A stretch of 64,000 nt of DNA, taken from positions 1-64,000 of the forward strand of contig CAUYUJ010000926.1 in NCBI GenBank assembly GCA_963575745.1. The letters run 5' to 3'. Both the position numbers and the translations under genes were made by a program. Position 1 is the first letter of the stretch, and each line of letters begins with the position of its first letter. This stretch comes from Prorocentrum cordatum. Its lineage: Eukaryota > Sar > Dinophyceae > Prorocentrales > Prorocentraceae. Shown piece by piece: positions 1 through 12,184 of the stretch. Under the pieces are notes generated by a model. It was given only the letters and a program-made list of their open reading frames with translations. It did no database searches and was not told the DNA's origin.

Positions 1-607
1 CCGATCGTTCATGGACCGCCGATCAGGCATGATAGCCCATCCCTCCCAGGACCATCATGCGGTCTCACCATCGGGGGCCTACAACCAACCCACATAATGA
101 GGAAAAGCATCCTTCCCAGGGGTATCCTCGCATCCTCGCCCCTTCGGCCCATCCGTGGCCCCCTTCGCTGGCCGCGCCCCGCTCGCAAAGTGTCAACATG
201 GCCTTCCAAGGCCCATGCGTCCTTGCCACCCGTCCTTGTCATGCAGGTTGACCGCGTCGCCGATCTGTCGGCGACATATCGCCAGTTCCAGGGCGAGGCT
301 TCCCCTCCGGGGGCAGTCCCCCCGAGCGCTGCCCCCCTCGCCCCTGCCCCCTCTTGCCCACGCCCCCGCCGCCAAGGGCCGCGCCCAGCTGGAGGAGGAG
401 GTCAAGGCCGCCCCCGTTGCGTCACACTTGAGCCAAGCATCGTTGCCCCTGCTTCGATGATTGAACGCAGGCGCGAATGCTTCAAGCATCGATTGTGTAC
501 TTGCTGGAAGAGCCGTGGCCACCAAGGCTCGGACCCACAACTCATTCTGGACGAGGCCTACAGCCAGGCTGACAATACTGCGCAAAATCGCAGCCTGATA
601 GCTTTTT
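1..607. other. GC-rich sequence, no gene recognised
   Basis: Open frames exist on both strands, but none gives a recognisable domain or a credible exon. I see no repeat array here. Confidence 0.5.
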
Positions 608-663
608 GGGTTTCATCGTGCCCCAGGTATCTGGCGCCAGAGACCTGGGGCACGATGAAACCC
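608..663. repeat. 56-bp near-perfect palindrome
   Basis: Two 28-nt arms starting GGGTTTCATCGTGCCCCAGG meet at a GGCGCC centre with no spacer and one A/C mismatch. A second palindrome, TCGCCAGCTGGCGA, follows at about 669-682. No target duplication is evident, so it could be a foldback element remnant or a hairpin-forming site. Confidence 0.8.
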
Positions 664-1382
664 AACATCTCGCCAGCTGGCGACATGTGTTCCACTTTTT
701 CGGCCCCCGGCGGCAGCTGCGAGGCCCCGGGACCATCAAACACAGCGTCGGTTGCGACGAAATGCTACCACTGGGCGTCTGGGCCTGCTCCTCGAATGCC
801 TCGGGGAAGGGAGAGAGGGCAGGCGAGTTCGGGTGGCGGCGGGGCTTCTCAGAGTCCCTCCCTCCCTCCCTCCCGGCAAGCCCACATGCGCCTCCTCCGA
901 GGCCACGGGCGGCTCTGATCGTCGGCTGCCCGTGAAAAAGTGCGAGGGGGCAGCAGGCCCCTTCGGGAGGCGGCGGGTGCTCTCCGGACTCCTCCCTCCC
1001 TCCAGGCACCCAGCCTGAGGGAGGGAAGGCCAGCAGGGGGGGCCCGTGCGCGAGACCTGTCTCCTCGCGCCTCCGCGCCGCGCCGCTCCAGCCCCTCGCC
1101 TCCCTCCCCCCTCGGCCTCCGGCGCGGGCTAGGTGACGGGGGCGGGGAGTTTCACCAAACCCCGGCGCCCGTGCTGCTAGATACCGAGCGTTTTTTGCCA
1201 GCACCTAGTGGGTGCCGCACCATGCTGACCGTCTCCTCGGCGAATCAGAGCGCAGTCCAAATCCTCAGCCTCCAGGGCCTCGGGGTTCGGTTCCCGGGCA
1301 GTTCCTGGCGGCGCCGGGAGGTCCTGGGGACTCCGAGGCCACGGGCGGCTCCTCGGAGAGACCGGGCGGGGCTTCCGTTCTG
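664..1382. other. GC-rich non-coding stretch
   Basis: Contains short CCCT runs near 857-874 and 990-1005. No conserved protein segment was recognised on either strand. Confidence 0.5.
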
Positions 1383-1566
1383 TCGGGCGTGTCCCGCTAC
1401 AGAGGGGATTTCGACGAAAAATAAAACACACCCCAGAAATACCCCAAGAAGGCCCAGAAATACCCCAGAAAATAATCCCAGGCCTAGTTTTGGACTGTTT
1501 TGGCTTATTTGGGGCCCTTTTAAAAATTCTTCGTCGAAAATCCCCGTGTATGGGGGACAGGCCCGA
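1383..1566. mobile_element. MITE-like element, family 1, copy A
   Basis: About 184 bp with imperfect terminal inverted repeats of about 36 bp. The left arm begins TCGGGCGTGTCCCGCTACAG; the reverse complement of the right arm begins TCGGGCCTGTCCCCCATACA. Both run into GGGGATTTTCGACGAA. The interior has short CCCCAGAAATA repeats and no coding capacity. A second copy with the same termini lies at 47051-47239. This fits a non-autonomous DNA transposon; no clear target-site duplication is visible. Confidence 0.75.
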
Positions 1567-1735
1567 GTTAAGGCTTCCGAGAGGGCCCGCCCGCCCTCCG
1601 AGGGCCGAAGAGGGTTGCCCCCTCGCTGATTGCGCCACCTCCCTGGGGCGGGCCCGCCCCGGTCGACGCGCTGGCGGCCGCCAGCGGCCCTCGGCAGCCA
1701 GCCCTTCTGTCGGGCCACTTTGGGGGCCGCCTGGC

Positions 1736-1855
1736 TGGATGATTACGACGATGGCGATGATGATGGTGATGATGATGATGGTGATGATGATGGTGATGAT
1801 GATGATGGTGATGATGATGATGGTGGTGTTGATGGTGATGGTGATGGTGATTTGT
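1736..1855. repeat. GAT/GGT trinucleotide microsatellite
   Basis: Runs of GATGATGGT-type triplets. The long poly-Asp or poly-His frames here come from the triplet and are not genes. Confidence 0.9.
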
Positions 1856-1933
1856 GAGCACCTGGGGGTCTGGGGCGGTCGCGGAACTTGTTGCGGGGTA
1901 TCATTGAAGAGCCTCGCCAGAGCAGCGCGTGCA

Positions 1934-2045
1934 TAATCTGACAGTTTCAGCGTTTTTTATAGCCATTTTCGAAGCGGAAAAAAACATCACATTAGTAATC
2001 CGACAGTTGCAGCGTTTTTCTTACAGCGTTTTTGAAACAAATTTA
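1934..2045. repeat. Two-copy 62-bp tandem repeat, AT-rich
   Basis: TAATCTGACAGTTTCAGCG at 1934 recurs as TAATCCGACAGTTGCAGCG at 1996. Each copy is followed by a T-rich stretch and a GAAAC or GAAGC motif. Confidence 0.65.
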
Positions 2046-3009
2046 TAAGACAAAAACATCGATCGTAATCTGGATTCGTTTGCGCAGGTTCGACTGGTGA
2101 TTGGGAATGCCAAGCGCTCCTACAGAGCACAGCCCCAGTGCCCCCAGCAGTCGCGCAGTGCACCACATCTTGAGGCGGTGGGGAAACGGCTTCAGTAGTC
2201 TCGGTGGGCCCTGCGCGTCCAGGATCATCATGTTCGAACGCGTTGAACCGCTCATGCGCCGCATGTTTAGTTTCGACATTGGGTCCATTACCTATATGAT
2301 GTAGTAAGCCCCCGTGGTATGTAATCGGTGCCTGATGGTGCCCTCGGGCTTCTCATAGAATCCCTCGCCTGCCTCTAGAGCCCGTTTTGGTGCCCATAGG
2401 ACACCAGATGGTTCGTTGCGTTTCCAAATGCTTCCTCTGGGCACCACCTTCGTTCGGCAGTCTCGCCCAGTCGTTCCGCTGGCCCGCCGCTGGTTCCACG
2501 CGGGCCCCGAGGGTCTAGATAGGCTCGCAGTGATTCACTGTTTCCCAAGAGCCCCCATGAGTTATTTGTTTGCCCCCCGACGCTTCCATTGAAGCAGAGA
2601 TTATTATCGTTGCGTCTGCGGGCCCCGTGCATTCTCTGGAATGCGGTCGCGCAGAGTGTCGCGCTCCGCGGCATTCGGCCCAAGCGTGGCCCAAGAGGGG
2701 CCATGCCCTTGGGCTGCCGCGGCCGACCCCTTGACGGCCGCGGGGCTTGACGCCCCGGTGGCGGTCGCCAATGCGCGGCCCAAGCTGGGGCGCCAGGAGG
2801 TGGTGGCCCGCGTGGTGGCGGGCCGGAAGGCTGCCGCGGCGCGGCGCAAGTTGGCGCAGTTCTTGTGCTTCGCGCGCACCCGCCAGCCCATCCAGCAACC
2901 AGCGTTGTAGGTGTATTCGTGGCTTCGCGTGATTTTGCATTTCGTGGCTCCGCGCGCACGCGCGCACGCGCGCTCGCGGGCAACGAGGAACGCGCAATAT
3001 GCCATCATG
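2046..3009. other. No confident gene
   Basis: A plus-strand frame at 2641-2910 has GC-rich third positions and an alanine/arginine-rich translation, but no recognised domain or splice context. The rest shows nothing identifiable. Confidence 0.4.
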
Positions 3010-6000
3010 TATAATTTCACGCTGGGGCCTCCAGAATACGAGTGAAACAATTGGTTTTCACCATTGAGTTTTTGAGATTGAGATGGCTACCCTGTATGCG
3101 CATTTGATTGCGCGCGTGCGCGTACGCGCGCGCTCGGGCAACCCTGAAAAGTACAGTGCGCCACATTGTATGTTTCTGCGTTGAGGCCTCCAGAATATGA
3201 GTGAAACAATGGGTTTTCACCATTGAGTTTTCGAGCTTAAGATGGCTACTCTGTATGCGCATTTGATTGCGCGCGCGCGCGCGTGCGCGCACGCGCGCGC
3301 ACAAGCAACCCTAAAAAGTTCAGCGTGCCACATTGTAGAATTCCACGTTGGGGCCTCCAGAATATGAATAGAACAATTAGTTTTCACCATTGAGTTCTTG
3401 AGATTGAGATGGCTACTCTGTATGCGCATTTGATTGTGCGCGCGCGAGCGCGCGCGTGCGCGCACGCGCGCGCTCGAGCAACCCTGAAAAGCACAGCGCG
3501 CCACATTGTATTTTTCTGCGTTGAAGCCTCCAGAGTCTGAGTGAAATCGTTGGTTTTCACCATTGAGTTTTCGAGCTTAACATGGCTACTCTGTATGCGC
3601 ATTTGATTGCGCGCGCGAACGTGCGCGCGCGCGCGTGCGCGCGCGTGCGCGTACGCGCGCGCACGAGCAACCCTGAAAAGTTCAGTGCGCCACATTGTAG
3701 AATTCCACGTCGGGGCCTCCAGAATATGAGTGGAACAATTGGTTTTCACCATTGAGTTTTTGAGATTGAGATGGCTACTCTGTGTGCGCATTTGATTGCG
3801 CGCGCGCGTGCGCGTGCGCGCGCGCTCGAGCAACCCTGAAAAGCACAGTGCGCCACATTGTATTTTTCTGCGTTGGGGCCTCCAGAATATGAGTGGAACA
3901 GTTGGTTTTCGCGATTGAGCTTTCGAGCTTAAGCTGGCTACTCTGTATGCGCATTTGATTGCGCGCGCGCGTGCGCGCGCGCTCGAGCAACCTTGAAAAG
4001 CACAGCGTGCCACAGCGATGTTTTCCGCGTTGAGGCCTCCAGAATGTACGTGAATCGGTTGGCTTCCACCATTGAGTTTTCAAGATTGAGATGGCTATTC
4101 TGCACGCGCATTTGATTGTGCGCGCGCGAGCGCGCGCGCGCAGGGGCAACCCTGAATAATACCTCGCGTCGCATTGTATGTTTCTGCGTTGAGGCCTCCA
4201 GCATGTGAGTGAAACTGTTGGTTTTCACCATTGAGTTTGCGAGATTCAGATGGCTACTCGGCATGCGCATTTGATCGCGCGCGCGAGCGCGCGCGCGCGA
4301 GGAACCCTGAAACGCGCAGCGTGCCACATGGCATCTTTCTGCGAAGAGGCCTCCAGCACAGGAGTGAAACAGTTGGTTGTCACCATTGAGTCTTCGAGCT
4401 TAAGATGGCTGCTCTGTATGCGCATTTGATTGCGCGTGCGCCCGCGCACGAGCAACCCTGAACAGTGCAGTGTGCCGCGTAGTAGTTGTTCTGCGTTGGG
4501 GCTTCCAGCAAATAAGTGCAACACTTTGTTTTCACCGTTGGGTTTTCGAGATTCACATGGCCTCTCTGCGCGCGCATTCGATTGCGCGCGTGCGCGAGCA
4601 ACCCTGAAACGCACAGTGTGCCACATTGTATTCTTCTGCGTTGAGGCTTCCAGAGCATGGGTGGAACAATTGGTTTTCACCAGCGAGTTTTCGAGATTCC
4701 GATGGTTACTCTACATGCGCGTTTGATTGCGCGCGCGTTCGCGCGCGCGAGCAACCCTGCATAGTACAGTGGGCCACATTGCATTTTTCTGCGAAGAGGC
4801 CTCCACCATGTGAGTGAAACAGCGGGCGTTCACCAAGTAGTTTTCGAGCTTCAGATGGCTACTCTGCATGCGCATTTGATTGCGCGCGCAGGAGCAACCC
4901 TGGAAAGTACAGTGCGCCACATTGCATGTTTCTGCGTTGAGGCCTCCAGAAAATGATTGGAACAGGTGGTTTCCACCATTGAGCACTCGAGATTGGGATG
5001 GCTACTCTGTATGCGCATTTGATTGCGAGCGCGCGAGCGTACGCGCGCGCGCACGCGCGCGCACGAGGAACCCTGAAAATCACAGCGTGTCACATTGCAT
5101 TTTTCTACGTTGGGGCTTCCAGAATATGGATGAAACAATTGGTTTTCGCAATTGGTTTTCGAGCTTAAGATGGTTACCCTGTATGCGCCTTTGAGTGTGC
5201 GCGCGAGCGCGCGGCATGCGCGTGCGCGCGCGCACGGGCAACCCTGAAAAGTACAGTGTGCCGCGCTGTACTTTTCTGCGTTGAGGCCTCCAGGGTTTGA
5301 GTGAACCAATTGGTTTTCACCATTGCGTTTTCGTGATTAAGATGGCTACTATGTATGCGCATTTGATTGGGCGCGCGCGCACGAGGAACCCTGAAACGCA
5401 CAGCGTGCCACAGTTTATTTTTCTGCGTTGGGGCCTCCAGACTAATGGGTGGAACAATTGGTTTTCACCATTGAGTTCTCGAGATTGAGATGGCTACTCT
5501 GTATGCGCATTTGATTGCGCGCGCGAGCGCGCGCGTACGCGCGCGCACGAGCAACCCTGACAAGCACAGTGTGCCACATCGTATTTTTCTGCGTTGAGGC
5601 CTCCAGAATATGAGTGAAACAATTGGTTTTCACCGTGAGTTTCGAGATTAAGATGGCTACTCTGTATGCGCATTTGATTGCGCGCGCGCGTGCGCGTGCG
5701 CGCGCTCACGAGCAACCCTGAAACGTACAGTGTGCCATATTGTATGTTTCTGCGTTGAGGCTTTCAGAATATGGGTGAAACAATGTGTTTTCACCATTGA
5801 GTTTTCGAAGTTAAGGTGGCTACTCAGTATGCGCATTTGATTGCGCGCGCGAGCGCGCGCGTGCGCGCGCGCGTGCGCGTGCGCGCGCGCGTGCGCGTGC
5901 GCGCGCGCACGAGCAACCCTGAAAAGTACAGTGTGTCACATTGGATTTCCCCGCGAAGAGGCTTCGAACATATGAGTGAAACAGTTGGTTGTCACCATTG

Positions 6001-6010
6001 GGTTTGCGAG
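3010..6010. repeat. 161-bp satellite array with CG/TG tracts
   Basis: About 18 tandem units, spaced on average 161 bp, recognised by ATGGCTACTCTGTATGCGCA at about 3081, 3241, 3411, 3582, 3772, 3933 and so on to 5816. Each unit carries GCCTCCAGAATATGAGTG, then GGTTTTCACCATTGAG, then CATTTGATTG, then an alternating CG/TG/CA tract of about 10-70 nt, then GCAACCCTGAAAAG. The CG tract varies most in length. Both strands are open in places only because the unit has few stops. Confidence 0.9.
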
Positions 6011-6500
6011 ATTAAGATGGCGATTCTGCATAAGCGCTGGCACGCGCGCGCGAGCGCTGAGAACGCGCATCTGGTCGCGATGCATCATTCCGCGCGGGGG
6101 GCCCGTCGGAGTGCGAGCCAAACATTTGGCGAACGCCATTTTATCATCGAGCGCAGGGTGGTCATGCTGCATCGGTTCTTGCGCTGCGCGCGCGAGGGCA
6201 CTGGGATCTGCGCGTTGCATCGCGCTGCGTCCAGCTACGTTGGGACCGTGCGAATACGCGTGACACACATGGACTTCACGGTTCATTTTTTCGAACTCAG
6301 GATGGCCATTCGGCATTCTTTGTTCTAACGTGGCGAGCTCAAGCCGGCAGAAAGGGGGAAGTCGCGCGTGCGTCGCAGTGCAGCATTTTGGGCGCTTATG
6401 GCATCAGAATATGAGAGAAACAACAGGTTGTCGTTCGTTGGTTTTCGAACTGAACATAGCCATTCGGCATTCTGTTTTGAGTCGCCCGCGTGGGAGCTGC
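6011..6500. repeat. Degenerate edge of the 161-bp satellite
   Basis: Diverged units can still be traced by GGTTTTCGAACTGAAC and ATGGCCATTCGGCATTCT-like segments. Divergence rises away from the core array. Confidence 0.6.
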
Positions 6501-6788
6501 GCGGCGCGTTGCGCGCGCGGGGCGCGAGCTAGTTCTTTGGGCCCGCAATCAGCGGGGGCCCGCGCCTCGGCGCCAGCCGAGCCATGTCTGCGGATTGCAG
6601 CTCGAAGGCGCGCATTCGCGCAGGGCGCTGTTGGGCGCGCGCGCGCGCGCGCTCGGCCGCGCGAAGCCGCACCCCTGCGATCAACCTAATGCCCCGAGCG
6701 GGCCTAATGGGCGCCCTGCTCCCCGCCCGCACTTGCGTTCGGGGCAGACCTGCTCGGGATAGCAATGCGCGCGGCGCGTTGGGGGGTG

Positions 6789-6789
<1 letters not shown>

Positions 6790-6824
<35 letters not shown>
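6790..6824 (+). repeat. Uninterrupted poly-G tract
   Basis: Thirty-five consecutive G inside a GC-rich region (6501-7019) that holds no recognised gene. Assembly length is unreliable in such a tract. Confidence 0.85.
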
Positions 6825-7019
6825 CGCTGCCGCGCCCGCCAGTGTCAATATCCATCGCCGAGAAGGCGCGCTCTTGCGCTGGTCTCTCTTGGGGCCGCCA
6901 GCGCGCGTTTTCGAACTAGGGCCCGCGTGCGCCGCGGCCGCGGCGGGCGACGCGCAGGGGGCAGGGGGGGGCGGGGGCCGGGGGGGGGGCGCAAGATGCG
7001 CGCCCTCGTAGTCCGAGCT

Positions 7020-7455
7020 GGCAGAATGGCTGAGGTTCTGGGGTGCTCGGCAGGCTCGGCAGACCGCGTACTGCCCCAGCTCCGTCCGAGCCGGGAGGAT
7101 GGTCGAGCTGCGGGGGGGGGTCGGCAGACCGCGCATTACCCCAGGTCGGATCCGGGAGGATGGCCGAGGTGCGGGGGGGGGTCGGCAGACCGCGCATTAC
7201 CCCAGGTCCATCCGAGCCGGGGGGATGGCCGAGGTGCGGGGGGGGGTCGGCAGACCGCGCATTACCCCAGGTCCATCCGAGCCGGGAGGATGGCCGAGGT
7301 GCGGGGGGGGGTCGGCAGACCGCGCATTACCCCAGGCCACTCGCTCGCAACATTCGCCGAATCGTCGGCCGGGAGGATGGCCGAGGTGCGGGGGGGGGTC
7401 GGCAGACCGCGCATCACCCCAGGTCCATCCGAGCCGGGAGGATGCCCGAGGTGCC
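7020..7455. repeat. 61-65-bp minisatellite, about 7 copies
   Basis: Units contain GGGAGGATGGCCGAGGTGCG followed by a G9 run, GTCGGCAGACCGCGCATTAC and CCCAGGTCCATCCGAGCC. Copies start near 7020, 7093, 7154, 7219, 7284, 7371 and 7436; the interval before 7371 holds about 20 extra bases. Confidence 0.9.
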
Positions 7456-8458
7456 AGGGGTCATAGTACAGTTGGGTGCCCACATTGGGTGGGGGGCTGC
7501 ACATTAGGTGACCACCTCTGGTGGGTCATTGCAGTCTGCGCGCGCAAGCTGCGGGGGGGGTTGGGGCGCGGGGTGCGATCCTGGTGGGGTGTGCCCGCGG
7601 CGGGTGTCGCGTCTGGAAAGGGCCTCGCAGGGTGGTGCGCCTGCTTCGAGAAGCTTTGCGGCGCGGGGTGCGCGCCCTTCGGCTCGCGCGTCCAATGGGT
7701 CGCCCGTCGTGGGAGGGGTCGCGCAGAGCGAGGTGCCCGCCTCGGCTATGAACTTGACGGCGAGATGTATGCCGCGGGGGCGACTGCAGAGCGGAGCGCC
7801 CGCCTTGGCGGACATCTGGGGCGGGGTGCGACTGCCGCGCGGGCCCGGTGTGCGCGGCGTCGGGCGGCCGCCGCGGCGGGCTGCGCGCAGGGCCACTCCA
7901 CTCCGCTGGGCCCCCCAGGGGCCCGCGAACGTGGCGACAGTTGCGCGCTTCGCATCCGCGCAAGGCGCCGCGAGGTCCCAGCTGGGTCCGCGTGCCATTC
8001 CTCCACGCAGAGACTCCCAGGGGCCGGCGAAAGTGGCGACAGTTGCGCGCTTCGCGCGCCTCTGGGGGGACGAAGAGAAAACATAGGAGAAAGAGAGAAG
8101 AGAAAGAGAAGAAGGGGGACGAAGAGAAAACAGACGAGAAAGGAGGGGGGAAGAGAAACCATGGGAGAATAGGAGAAACAGAGGAGAAAGGAGGCAGGAA
8201 GTAGGGGACATTTGAGTGGGGGAGGAAAGGGGGGAAGAGGACAACTCGACCGCAGTGCTCTATCCGAAACAAGAACCCCGCACAGGTTGGTTGGTAGTAA
8301 ATGTCCCTCACCCTGCAAGGGGGCGGTCGAGCCCGAGGAGGCGGCGGCGGCCGTGGGCAGGGAGCTCGCTGGGGGGGCCGTCGCGTTTCTACCGCGACGC
8401 CATTGCTGGGAGCGGAAGGCCCGCCCCCCCCCCCCCGCTGACGAGCCATAGCCACAAT
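7456..8458. other. GC-rich non-coding stretch with a short duplication
   Basis: A segment of about 48 bp containing GTGGCGACAGTTGCGCGCTT occurs at about 7909-7956 and again at 8011-8058. A purine-rich GAGAAAAGAGGGGG tract follows (8080-8240). No gene recognised. Confidence 0.5.
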
Positions 8459-8937
8459 GCGAGGCCGACCGCGTCGCCGTCGAAGATGGAGGCGACGTTG
8501 ACGATGACTTCGGCAAATCGGAGGAGGCGCTGCACGCGCGGGAGCTGGGCCCCGACGACATTGCTTGGCCAGCCGATGTTGGCACCGAGGAGGACGTCGC
8601 CATCGTGCAGGCCGCTGGCGCGGTGGATGAGGATGAAGGTGGCGTCCGAGGGCCCGCGCCATCGGCTGGTGGAGCTTTATGCAGCAGCGGCCGCCCTGCC
8701 CCTGATGCCCCGCCGCCGCCGGCCCAGTCGCCGCGCGCAGGAGGCGAGGGGTCGGTCGCCGTTGAGAGCGACGAGGTCGTTCTTGCGCGCTTGCGTTGGA
8801 TGCCAGCTTTGGAGGTCGGCTGCGTCTTCCGCTGCGGGGTCTGCGTCGGTCAGCTGTCGCAGGGGGGGGGGGCCTCTCTCAATGGGTGCAGGCACGCTGT
8901 GTCGCAGAAGGTCGGCGAGCGAGCGATCATGCTCTGA
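8459..8937 (+). CDS. Possible exon of an acidic protein, unrecognised
   Basis: An open plus-strand frame of about 159 codons ends at TGA 8935-8937. The first half is acidic and protein-like (EADRVAVEDGGDVDDDFG, then ELGPDDIAWPADVG and VDEDEGGV). The second half has a cysteine-containing stretch, FRCGVCVGQL. There is no clear ATG, and no splice site is certain. The opposite strand is also open at 8677-8967, so the strand is not proven. I do not recognise a family. It may be a fragment or chance. Confidence 0.22.
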
Positions 8938-9629
8938 CTTGCCCCAGGCCAGGACGCGCCGGGCCATCTACCCCCTGCTGAGAAGGCGAGAGCGAAAGAG
9001 ACGCTCAAGGCACAGCACCTTGCTTGGCCTAAGCCTCGGGTGACCTGAGATGTTTCCAGCTGGCTCTCACTCTGAGTGCAATGGTGATGCGAGCGCGCAT
9101 TTTGCTACTGCAGTCAAGCCACTACGCGCGTGGACATCGCAACGCGCGCGCATGATGTTGACAACTACACACATTGCCGACCTGCTCGCTTGCAGGCTAA
9201 CTTTCCGCGCTTGCCAACTTGCAAAGACGCTAACCCCCGCTGTTCGGGACCTCGAGTCAAGTGATTCAAGTGGGCGCGCCCGTGGTCCCTACGGGGCTCG
9301 CGCGCAAGCGACTGTAAGCGCACCCTGGGGCCCTGCAGGGTTCGCGCGCTGCGCTCTGGTCGCGCATCCCAAACAGTCAGGACTTCGGTGAGCAGCGGGG
9401 CGCCAGTTGGGAGATCGTTAACAATTTACACTTACTGGGCACCGCGGGACACCGCTGCGCACTGCGACGCGGACGCCGCGGGCAACCGCGAGACACTTCG
9501 GGAAACGATCGCGACACCGCGGGGCACCATCGGAACACCGCGGCGGGACGCCCCCCAGCCACAGCGTGCCATAGGGGAGGGGCGTAGTTCTGACCCGACG
9601 GCGCCCTAGCTCCCTAGCTGGCGCGCGAA
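8938..9629. other. No gene recognised
   Basis: Unstructured GC-rich sequence. CGCGGGACACCGC-like short repeats lie around 9440-9545. Confidence 0.45.
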
Positions 9630-9836
9630 CGCGGCGGCCTTGCCCCCTCGCGCGCTGCGTTCGCCCATCCAGCGCGGGCAGGTGCGCGTCTGCCCTGCCC
9701 TCTCGCGCCCTGTGCCGTTCCGTGCGAGGTTTGGACTGGGCCGCCGCGCGCGCGGCGGCCATGCCCTCGCGCATTATTCTCCTCGCGGTGAACAGGCCAC
9801 CGCCGCCGTGTGCGGGGCGGCCCTGCTCTCGCCCTG

Positions 9837-9867
<31 letters not shown>

Positions 9868-12040
9868 GAGCATCTACGCGCAGCACTACAAACCATACAT
9901 ACCGTTATACACATGTATGCGCACACATCTCTTTATATACATATGTTTGTATGCATGCATGTATGTGTGTATGCATGCATGCATGCGTATGTTTGTATGT
10001 AGTGTTGTGTAAACGTGGACAAACAAGTGCACTTGTTATACCCATACGGAGAACTATGCTTGCACACGCGCGCGCGCGCCATGGGCCAGGGCAGCCGCGC
10101 GCGCGGCAGCTGCGCCCCTCGCGCATTGGGCTTTTCCCCGCGCAGGCAGGGCCAGTGCCGTCTTCAGCGCGACCGCCCCGACTACTCCTGCTCAGCGTCT
10201 TCAGACGCAGGATATGCCTGATCGGCCTCGCGCGCGCCCGTTCTGCGCCTCGCGCGCGGCGCCTTTCCAGTAGATTGGGGCGGGGCCGTGCGAGCGCGGC
10301 GCTGCCCCCTCTCGCGCGCCGCCCTGCCGTTCCAAGCGGTGCCAGGGCCGCCGCGGGGGCGCCCGCCTCGCCCCCGTCGCGCACTCTGGAATTCGATGCA
10401 GAATGGGCCAAGGTCACCGCGCGAGCGGCGGCCTTGCCCCCGCGCGCGATTCTTTATCCAGGCGAGCCCTGGGCCAGGGCGGCGCTGCGCGCGGTGGCCC
10501 TGCCCCGCGCCCCGCGGCTCTCCAGCTGGGCCAGGCCGAGGCCGCCGCGCGCGCGCGGCGGCCCCCGCTGCCCCCCCCCCGCGCGCGGCGTTGCAGAGTC
10601 GGCCGAAGCCGCCGCGCGCGCGGCTGCCCTGCCCCCCCCGCCACCCCCGCGGGGCGCGCCGCCCTGTGCAGGGCGCGCCAGGGCCGCCGCGCGCTGCCGC
10701 CGTGCCCGCTCGGACACAACGCCCCCGTTTCCACGTGGAGCGGGCCCGTGGCCTCGGGCGTTGCGTTCCCTTGAGCCGAGTGTGCCAGGGTGGCCGCGCG
10801 CGCGGTGGCCGCGGGCCCGCGCGCGTGGCCCAGTTTTTAAACAGATTGGGCCAGGGCCGACGCGCGCGCGGCAGACCTGCGCCCTTGCGGACGTAGCTGC
10901 GCATTCAGGATTGGCCGCGGGCGCCGCGCGCGCGGCGGCTCTGCCCCCTTCCCGCGCGTGGCGTTTTCTCCGCGCGCGTCGAACAAAACCGCCGCGCGCG
11001 CGACCACAGCGCCCAGCTCGCCCGCGATGTTGTTTCAACGCGACACGGGGCAGGCCCGCCACGCGAGAAGCGGGCCTGCCCCTTCGCGCACTGCACTGAC
11101 GCGCAGAACTGGCAAGAGCCACCGCGCGCGCGGCCGTGCTGCTATCTGACGCGCGCTGTGTTTTCTAACTCAGGAACGGCCGGGGCTTTCGCGCGGGCGG
11201 CGGCCTTGCCCGTTCGCGCGCTCGGGTGCTCGATCTGGAAAGGAACAGGTCCGCCGCCCTCGCGGCGGCCTTGTCCCCTCGCGCATCGCGCTGGCCCGTT
11301 CAGAGTGGGCCAGGGCCGCTGCGCGGCCGCCTTGCCCCCCTCCCCCCCCCCTCCCCGCCCTGCCCAGTCGCGAGCGGCGGCCCTGCTCCCGTGCGCGCGG
11401 TATCCTGTCGCGCGCGATTTGCCAGGGGCGCCGCGCTCGCGCGCGGCGGCCGCGCCCCCCCCTCCCTTTCTGGTGCACGTCTCTTCGATGCATTCAACGT
11501 GAACAGGGGGCGCGGGGCCCGCGGCGGCCGCGCCCTTCGCGCGCCGCGTTTCTGCGCGCAGAATGGGGCAAGTCCGTCGCGGGCGCGCGCGGCGGCGGAG
11601 TCACCGCGCGCGCGGCGTGCTCCCCTTCAGAAGTGACCAGCGTCGCCGCGCTCGCGGCGGCCCCGCCGCCGCGCGCGCCGCGTTCCCCGTGCAGACTGGA
11701 CCAGCATTGCCGCGCGCTCGGCGGCCGCCGCTGCGGCGGCGCCGCCGCGTCGAACGGCGTCGGCCTTGCTCCTTCGCCATCTGGTTTGGTCGAGCTGAAT
11801 CGGCCAGGGCGCCGCGCGACCGGCTTCCCCGCCCCCCTCGCGCGCGGCTCCGCATCCGATTCGAATGGGCAGGGGCCTTCAGGGCAGCGGCCCAGGCCCC
11901 TCGCGCGCGGCGTTGTTCCCTCCGCGAATCGCTGGAGCTGCTCCGAGCGCTGTGTTCCCGGCCCGCCTCGAATTGTCTCTTGTCGCGCCGAATTGGACAG
12001 AACCGCCGCGCGCGCGGCGCCCCTGCCACCGCCCCTTCGC
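9630..12040. repeat. GC-rich 65-75-bp tandem array
   Basis: Degenerate units read TGGGCCAGGGCCGCCGCGCG, then a CG palindrome, GGCGGCCTTGCCCC and CTCGCGCG. About 25-35 copies can be traced, for example near 9732, 10083, 10403, 10470, 10600, 10675, 10785, 10845 and 10910. Every unit centres on a self-complementary (CG)n block. Long Ala/Arg/Pro-rich frames on both strands result from this and are not called. A few more units occur at 13070-13260. Confidence 0.8.
9838..10002. repeat. TA microsatellite followed by TGCA/TATG tract
   Basis: (TA)n at about 9838-9866, then GTATGCATGCATG-type alternating sequence up to about 10002, interrupting the GC-rich array. Purines and pyrimidines alternate for most of its length. 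Confidence 0.85.
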
Positions 12041-12184
12041 CTCGCGCAGAATTTGTTTTACCTAACAGCTCTTCCTGATAGGTTTCTAATGGTCTCAAAA
12101 GAGAGAGCATCATGACTCCTCAGGGGGGCGGGGCGGGACCCGGGAGGCTGCCGCCGAAGCCGAAATCGCTTGGGACATCCTCGC

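Noticed and set aside
2641-2910. Ala/Arg-rich plus-strand frame
   Set aside because: Codon-like third positions, but the region is uniformly GC-rich and the opposite strand is also open.
10050-12060. Multiple long Ala/Arg/Pro frames on both strands
   Set aside because: They come from the 65-75-bp GC-rich array with (CG)n cores.
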